Source: Pseudomonadota bacterium
GTDB taxonomy: Bacteria > Pseudomonadota > Alphaproteobacteria > Rhizobiales > Xanthobacteraceae
DNA: 64,000 bases
NCBI GenBank assembly: GCA_023387735.1
Contig: JAEWHP010000041.1
Location: 1-64,000, forward strand
Reading direction: 5' to 3'
A program made the translations under genes and the position numbers. Shown here in pieces: positions 60,401 to 64,000 of this stretch (its first letter is position 1; each line of letters starts with the position of its first letter). Below the pieces are notes generated by a model, which saw nothing but the letters and a program-made list of their open reading frames with translations, did not search any database and was not told the DNA's origin.

Positions 60401-61214
60401 AGGAATGCACATCGACATCGCCGATCAGCACGATATCGACGGCGGACGATTCAACGTCGGCCCGCTGGCTGATCGAGGCGACATTCGGTGGCGCAGCCAC
60501 CTTGGCGTCGGCGAGATCGAAGCTGAGCACGTTGTTGAACTGCAGCGTCAGCTTCTGCTCGTTGAGGACCGACGACACATTGACGCCGTCGGGCATCTCG
60601 AACACGAAGCGCACGAAGGTAGGCTGCACCAGCGCGCGGACCCGAACCGGCGGCCTCTTCTTGGCGGCGGCGACTGCCATCTGCGCGCGAAGCGCCCGCT
60701 CGGCGGCCCGTGCCCTCGCCGCCAGTTCGCGAATGACTTCGGCGGGAAGCGGCGGCGGCGGACCGGTCCAGCTATCGGGGAGAAAGTCGACGAAGATCCG
60801 CTCGCCCGCCGTCATGGTGTTGACGGTGACCCGCCGCGCCAGCGACAGCCGGATTGCAGTGCCGTCAGGGTCGCGCCGCGCTGAACCGACATAGTCCGGG
60901 ACGGCATCCGACAATTTATCGACGGGAATATCCACCGGGCGCTTGAAGTGGATGATGATGATCGAGCCCGCAGTCGACACCTCGGACTCGACGTCCTCGG
61001 CAAGCCTGAGCACCAGCCGGGCGAAGCCGCCCGCGGAGGCAAATGTCGCCTCGCCCCGCACCGGATCGTCGGCGCGGCAGGGCTGAGACAGAGTCAGGCC
61101 TACGAGCAGCAGGAAAAGACCCAGATAACGGCCGTAACGGTCAAGGCAATGGGATGCCGTCCGCGCCAATGCGCGGCCCGGCGACCCAATTCCAATGGCA
61201 GCCCGTCGCCCCAT
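57438..61214 (-). CDS. Giant envelope TPR/alpha-solenoid protein
   Basis: From ATG 61214 it has 1,258 residues; a TTG at 61238 is possible. An export signal or anchor (YLGLFLLLVGLTLSQPCRAD) is followed by a beta-rich AMIN-like domain (about 50-290: ARLVLRLAEDVESEVSTAGS, VRFVFEMPDGVNVS). A Pro/Ala/Lys-rich linker (about 290-440) and a second similar beta domain (LRMTFTFAGPTPAALFRRAD) come next. From about 690 on it is a helical TPR-like solenoid (LINAVAATPPEQRTPVRLEL and many more). It lies in a motility region, so a role in flagellar or envelope assembly is plausible but unproven. Confidence 0.82.
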   Translation of the reverse strand: MGRRAAIGIGSPGRALARTASHCLDRYGRYLGLFLLLVGLTLSQPCRADDPVRGEATFASAGGFARLVLRLAEDVESEVSTAGSIIIIHFKRPVDIPVDKLSDAVPDYVGSARRDPDGTAIRLSLARRVTVNTMTAGERIFVDFLPDSWTGPPPPLPAEVIRELAARARAAERALRAQMAVAAAKKRPPVRVRALVQPTFVRFVFEMPDGVNVSSVLNEQKLTLQFNNVLSFDLADAKVAAPPNVASISQRADVESSAVDIVLIGDVDVHSFREEKNYVIDVAFQQAEKTTLPEPQAAATPPAKPQTAARASRDKRLKEAMPPPQQSAEPPPVTSEQIAEQAGIEIKPGQAREAPEKIPAATEIATPTADKAVPLIENAAPAVATANTSPVQAAKPAPPAEPVQMAAEAPKAATPKQAPVPVEAAKPAMPAISPQPKESGQKNNVTSVEARRDSDALRMTFTFAGPTPAALFRRADTVWLVFDQATPIDVEPIRAKGGSIIGDVSRLPLEKGQAIRIRLNRPQIASLESEGRANGTEWTLTLADRGQAPPLPLAVLRNVTDPALASVSVPLASPGAMHRLIDPDAGDALVVVTAPPPTRGLLKRQDFVELSLLETVHGVVVLPNSDDVSAEVGADKVLLGRPGGLTLSSADVAAERATAAVRPLFDAEEWRKNREERFFTRLDTLINAVAATPPEQRTPVRLELANFYMAREMYQEARGVTNLILSETKQGSEEAAVLMVNAIASILIGHPERGLRVLASPAIGNGYDAQLWKGFAFARQEKWADAREKFKNAEFSIASLPLELQRLITLDAMRAALEVKDYAGASRRRSELDVIGIPADMKPEMAVLRGRLAEALGHDKDAIDAYRFAAHSSDRQASAEARLLGSLLSHKRGELGQAELLRELETLSAIWRGDAIELMTLNRMVQIYADTGRYVDSLSAAKTATRMQPNAELSRQSQDAASALFAQLFLSPKGEDMKPVDALAMFYEYRELTPIGRRGDEMIRRLAERLASIDLLDQAAELLQYQVDKRLEGAARAQVAARLAMVYLTNRKPDRAIAALRSSRIADLSGELRQQRLLLEARAQSDVGRHDLALDIVSNITGREAIRLRSDIYWAQRQWREASEQIELYYADRWRDFKPLNAAEKGDVIRAVVGYALAEDAIGLARFREKFAPLMSGEADKLQFDTASRPAASNSAEFALIARMAASVDTLEGFIREMKIRFPDATARAPQSPEMTRGEPVHTGSLPTIAGKRAGATR

Positions 61215-61238
61215 CCGGGAAATTCTCTTTGGCCTCAA

Positions 61239-61562
61239 CGATACAGCGCGGCGAAGCGCCCTCGCCTGCGGTTCTGAATCTTGGATCGGCGGGCTTAAGG
61301 CTTTGTTAACATCAACTTATTGATTTCATTCAATGCCGCCGAGCGGGTCCTGGACGCGGAGAGTAAGCCTGTTTCCGGTCACTTCGCGGCCCAGACGACC
61401 GAATCCGGGCCGCCGACAGCGACAACCGCGCCCAACCGCCGCCCAGCATTTAATCGCAGCCATGCAAGGAACCATCTTCAATACCGTTCCGTTCTAGAAC
61501 AGAATGCAGTTGGGGGCGCACGGCAAACCCCGGCTCGTAGAGCCGGCAGTGGAGTGTTTGGC
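61239..61562. promoter_or_regulatory. Control region before the TPR gene, CtrA-like half box
   Basis: This 324-base gap has no gene that I trust. On the minus strand ATAA-GTTGATG-TTAAC (61306-61320) differs from the CtrA consensus at one base and lies about 92 bases upstream of the TPR gene. GTTCTAGAAC at 61491-61500 is a perfect palindrome before the plus-strand gene. Confidence 0.35.
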
Positions 61563-61784
61563 ATGGCAACCCAGATCGTGATGGACCGTACTGGCGACAC
61601 CCGGCACACATTCGACGTCAATGATCGTGCAGCTGTCGCAAAGGCCGAGCGGCGTTTTATGGAATTGACCGGCGCGGGCTTTACGGCCGCGACCCGCACG
61701 GGCCCCGGCGAGCAGCGTGTGATCCGCAGTTTCGATCCGACGGCGGAAGAGACCCTGTTTTATCCGCGCCTCGTCGGTGGCTGA
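61563..61784 (+). CDS. Small hypothetical protein, 73 residues
   Basis: GGAG lies about 12 bases before the ATG. The product MATQIVMDRTGDTRHTFDVN followed by KAERRFMELTGAGFTA resembles small single-domain rhizobial proteins of unknown role. A membrane-protein gene follows after 5 bases. Confidence 0.65.
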   Translation: MATQIVMDRTGDTRHTFDVNDRAAVAKAERRFMELTGAGFTAATRTGPGEQRVIRSFDPTAEETLFYPRLVGG

Positions 61785-61789
61785 CCACC

Positions 61790-62245
61790 ATGACCGCGCA
61801 GGCCGCACTTGCGGTGTGCTCGTTCATCCTGGCCCTGATTGCCGCAGTGACGCTGTCAACGCTTTCGGTAGCGTTGGCGCGTTACGCTTCGACGGCTGAC
61901 CCGATTCACCTGTCGCGTGATCGCCGGGCTCTCAAGCTGTTGAAGGACTGGCTCTCGCCGGAACAACTCGCCTGCTACGAGCGCTACAGCTTTTTCGACG
62001 TGATCGGCAGCGATACCGGAACACGCTTCCGGATTCACCACGGTACCCAGACCAACATCGAGGAGCTCGGCAGCAACGGGCGCCTTGTCTGCAAATGGTG
62101 CTTCGGGCCTGACGGCAACCTCGCCGCCGGGGATGTCATGCTGACACAAAAGATCGCTCTCGAAACCAACGAACGTAGCGCGCTCATGGTGGCAAATCGC
62201 TCCTACGCCCGTCCCGACCGTGGAGCGTTTCACAGGGTGACGTGA
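61790..62245 (+). CDS. Membrane-anchored hypothetical protein
   Basis: The 151-residue protein has one N-terminal helix (LAVCSFILALIAAVTLSTLS). A soluble domain follows with KDWLSPEQLACYERYSFFDV and LVCKWCFGPDGNLAAGDVML; the CxxC-like KWC pair may bind metal. It is probably co-transcribed with the gene at 61563. I do not recognise the family, though the soluble part recalls short domains seen repeatedly in Bradyrhizobium. Confidence 0.7.
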   Translation: MTAQAALAVCSFILALIAAVTLSTLSVALARYASTADPIHLSRDRRALKLLKDWLSPEQLACYERYSFFDVIGSDTGTRFRIHHGTQTNIEELGSNGRLVCKWCFGPDGNLAAGDVMLTQKIALETNERSALMVANRSYARPDRGAFHRVT

Positions 62246-62274
62246 ATCCGAGCTGCCGCGGAGCCGATTCCGCG

Positions 62275-63069
62275 TCAGTTCGGCTTCTGCGGCAGGATCT
62301 TGCCTTCGATCTTCGGCAGTTCGGCGGTGGAGGTGGATTTGTCGCTACCGGCGCGGCGCGCCAGTTCGACCGTGAGCCGCTCGGCCGCTTCCGGCTGCAT
62401 CAGGCCCAGGATGTCCGACATCTTCCGCGGCGCGATCTGCGAGGCAATATCGTAGAGCACCGACATCTCGAGCCGGTCGAACACCTTGGCGGCGTCCTTT
62501 GGTTTCATGCCCTCATACATCGTGATGATGCCCTTGAAGCGCGCGGCATCCTGCTCCGCCTTTTGCCCGGCCGCAGTCGAGATCTTTGCTTCCGTCGCCT
62601 TCGCCTCCTCGACGCGGCCCTCGATGCGCTTCTCGGCCGATTTCAGCAGGCTTTCGCGGATTTCGATTTCACGTGCGCGCTGTTCCAGTTCCTGGCGACG
62701 CGACTGCAGCCGTTCGAGAATGGCGCGCTCCGACGGCGACACCGATTGCGGGCTCTGGTCCGGAAACACCACGACCCCGTCGGGCTTCGGCGCTTCCACT
62801 GCGGGAGCGGCGGGCTTCGGGGCCTCCTCTTTCTTGGGCTCTTCCTTCTTGACCGAGCCGGTGACGTCGGCGTCGCCCCTGGCGCCCGGGAAACCCAGAT
62901 TGTCCTGCGCCCAGGATCGCTTTGCCGGTGGCGGCGGGCTCGGCTGGCTCGGCTGGTATTCGAACACGTATCCGCCATCGATCACGAGGCCCGCGATCTT
63001 CAGCACCACGAGGCCGAAGATCGCGACCAGCACGACCGGAATGACGCGGATATCGCGGAACGATTTCAT
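62275..63069 (-). CDS. motE: Flagellar motor-associated protein MotE
   Basis: The 264-residue protein has one N-terminal helix (VIPVVLVAIFGLVVLKIAGL), a Pro/Lys-rich linker, a coiled coil (about 115-175) and an MgtE-N-like end (YEGMKPKDAAKVFDRLEMSV, APRKMSDILGLMQPEAAERL). In alphaproteobacteria MotE stabilises MotC/MotB in the periplasm. Its ATG overlaps the stop of the DUF6468 gene. Confidence 0.9.
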   Translation of the reverse strand: MKSFRDIRVIPVVLVAIFGLVVLKIAGLVIDGGYVFEYQPSQPSPPPPAKRSWAQDNLGFPGARGDADVTGSVKKEEPKKEEAPKPAAPAVEAPKPDGVVVFPDQSPQSVSPSERAILERLQSRRQELEQRAREIEIRESLLKSAEKRIEGRVEEAKATEAKISTAAGQKAEQDAARFKGIITMYEGMKPKDAAKVFDRLEMSVLYDIASQIAPRKMSDILGLMQPEAAERLTVELARRAGSDKSTSTAELPKIEGKILPQKPN

Positions 63070-63503
63070 GCAGCTATGCCACTCGCCCTGCGGCGTTCAG
63101 CGAAGGCTTCCGCCGCCGCGGCCACTGCCTTGGCATTCGACGCCCTGGGCGCGGCGGGTTCGGTCTCCTGCGAAGGCCGCGCCGCAATCGCGATCTTGGA
63201 CAACCGGCGAATGACGCCGTCGCCTTCGGCCAGCATATCCTTCAGGTGCCCTGCCATCTGCGTCGCGGCGGAAAGCTGGCTGCCGAGATTCTCGTTGACG
63301 TCGCGCACGGTGTGCTTGAGGCCGCCGATCGCGCGTTCGGCGATTTCGGTCGCGGTGATCAGTTCGGCGATCGTGGCCTTCAGCGAATGCTCGTCCGCCT
63401 TCAGCCGCTTCAGCCGCTTGTTGAGCAGCATGCAGTAGCCGATCGTGAGCATCAGCAGCACCGCTACCAGACTCTCGATCACAATGCCAAGGGAATGACT
63501 CAT
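63066..63503 (-). CDS. DUF6468 motility-linked membrane protein
   Basis: The 145-residue protein has one helix (IVIESLVAVLLMLTIGYCML) and a coiled-coil part with LKHTVRDVNENLGSQLSAAT. This family is found between fliM and motE in alphaproteobacteria. It overlaps fliM and motE by 4 bases each, so the three are co-translated. Confidence 0.88.
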   Translation of the reverse strand: MSHSLGIVIESLVAVLLMLTIGYCMLLNKRLKRLKADEHSLKATIAELITATEIAERAIGGLKHTVRDVNENLGSQLSAATQMAGHLKDMLAEGDGVIRRLSKIAIAARPSQETEPAAPRASNAKAVAAAAEAFAERRRASGIAA

Positions 63504-64000
63504 TGTGCCTCCATCAACTTGGTTTGCTCGTCGGCCTTCTCGAACATCGCGAAGGTCGTATGGGGTTTGCGCAACTGCTTGGTGACGCGGATGGCGACGC
63601 GGTCGCCGACCCGGCCCATCCGCCCCTCGGTCAACAGCACGTTGCCGCAGCGGACCTGCACCAGCGCCTCGGGGCGCATTTCCAGCGGCAGGGTGTCGCC
63701 GACCTTGAGCTTCATCAGCTGCTTGAGCGGAATGTCGGCCTCATACAGCACCGCATCGACCGAAATCTCGGCCTGCGCCACCTCGGTCGCGAAATGCCCT
63801 TCCCAGATCGGATCGCGGCCGAACTTTTCGCCCATGAACATCTGGAGCAGAACCGGGCGGATCGGCTCGATGGTGGCGTAGGGCAGCAGAAGTTCGACAA
63901 TACCGCCGCGGTCTTCCATATCGATGCGCAGCCGCACCAGGATCGCAGCGTTGGCGGGACGGCTGATCGCGGCAAAGCGCGGATTGGTTTCAAGCCGGTC
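63500..64000 (-). CDS. fliM: Flagellar switch protein FliM (5' part cut by the window edge)
   Basis: The visible 166 residues are the C-terminal part of FliM, part of the C-ring that binds CheY-P and sets rotation. The frame is open to the window end, beginning DRLETNPRFAAISRPANAAI. The SpoA domain is VGDTLPLEMRPEALVQVRCG. It is coupled to DUF6468 by ATGA overlap. Confidence 0.92.
   Translation of the reverse strand, partial: DRLETNPRFAAISRPANAAILVRLRIDMEDRGGIVELLLPYATIEPIRPVLLQMFMGEKFGRDPIWEGHFATEVAQAEISVDAVLYEADIPLKQLMKLKVGDTLPLEMRPEALVQVRCGNVLLTEGRMGRVGDRVAIRVTKQLRKPHTTFAMFEKADEQTKLMEAQ

Noticed and set aside
58602..60884. Plus-strand open frame of 760 codons
   Set aside because: Antisense to the TPR protein gene, which has a signal peptide and repeat structure; the antisense product has none.
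61470..61510. Possible SOS (LexA) box around GTTCTAGAAC
   Set aside because: The alphaproteobacterial GTTC-N7-GTTC spacing is not present, and no SOS gene is adjacent. Only a plain palindrome remains.

Overview
The window looks like chromosomal DNA of a high-GC alphaproteobacterium, most likely Bradyrhizobium or a close relative. The grounds are uniformly high GC, the CckA/CtrA cell-cycle signature, a fliM-DUF6468-motE motility block, RrF2/NsrR and MmyB-type regulators, LivHKMGF transport, and short dispersed palindromic repeats that I remember from Bradyrhizobium intergenic regions. The species cannot be fixed from sequence alone. I saw no rRNA, tRNA, CRISPR array, insertion sequence or prophage.

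Left part (1-13.6 kb): a dispersed-repeat zone; a PQQ-dependent dehydrogenase; a secreted caspase-like protein; a lipoprotein; a two-partner-secretion outer-membrane transporter; and, divergently, a FecR-domain secreted protein followed by a CHASE2-PAS-GGDEF-EAL cyclic-di-GMP protein. Then come a coupled GNAT (CelD-like) acyltransferase and JmjC/cupin oxygenase pair and a two-domain NIPSNAP protein. From 13.6 to 22.6 kb there is a DsbA/FrnE-type oxidoreductase and an apparent amide-catabolism locus. It holds a leaderless AmiC-like binding protein, an amidase, a Tat-exported solute-binding protein, a complete Liv-type ABC transporter and a divergent MarR regulator, with AT-rich palindromes in the control regions.

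Middle part (22.6-41.5 kb): an accessory stretch of small regulatory units. An MmyB-type regulator faces two small membrane proteins. An NsrR-like regulator faces a group III truncated haemoglobin across a perfect 11-1-11 inverted repeat, and a 44-residue membrane peptide overlaps the globin stop codon. A TetR regulator faces a carotenoid oxygenase, and its operator/promoter module is repeated about 2.1 kb further on in front of two membrane proteins, which defines a local regulon. Three unrelated proteins in this stretch (SET-domain, DUF6321-like, tandem DUF3606) carry lysine/alanine-rich histone-H1-like segments. Housekeeping genes here include class I fumarase, a MaoC dehydratase, a GST, a GFA protein and a Tim44-domain protein.

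Right part (41.7-64 kb): the cell-cycle hybrid kinase cckA sits next to the flagellar export/rod operon flgB-flgC-fliE-fliQ-fliR-flhB, which has a perfect CtrA box upstream; fliO-fliP is divergent and ends in a good terminator. A GGDEF diguanylate cyclase, a glycolate-oxidase-like FAD enzyme and several small unknown proteins follow. A 1,258-residue envelope TPR protein, a MotE-DUF6468-FliM block (FliM cut by the window edge) and two small unknown genes close the window.
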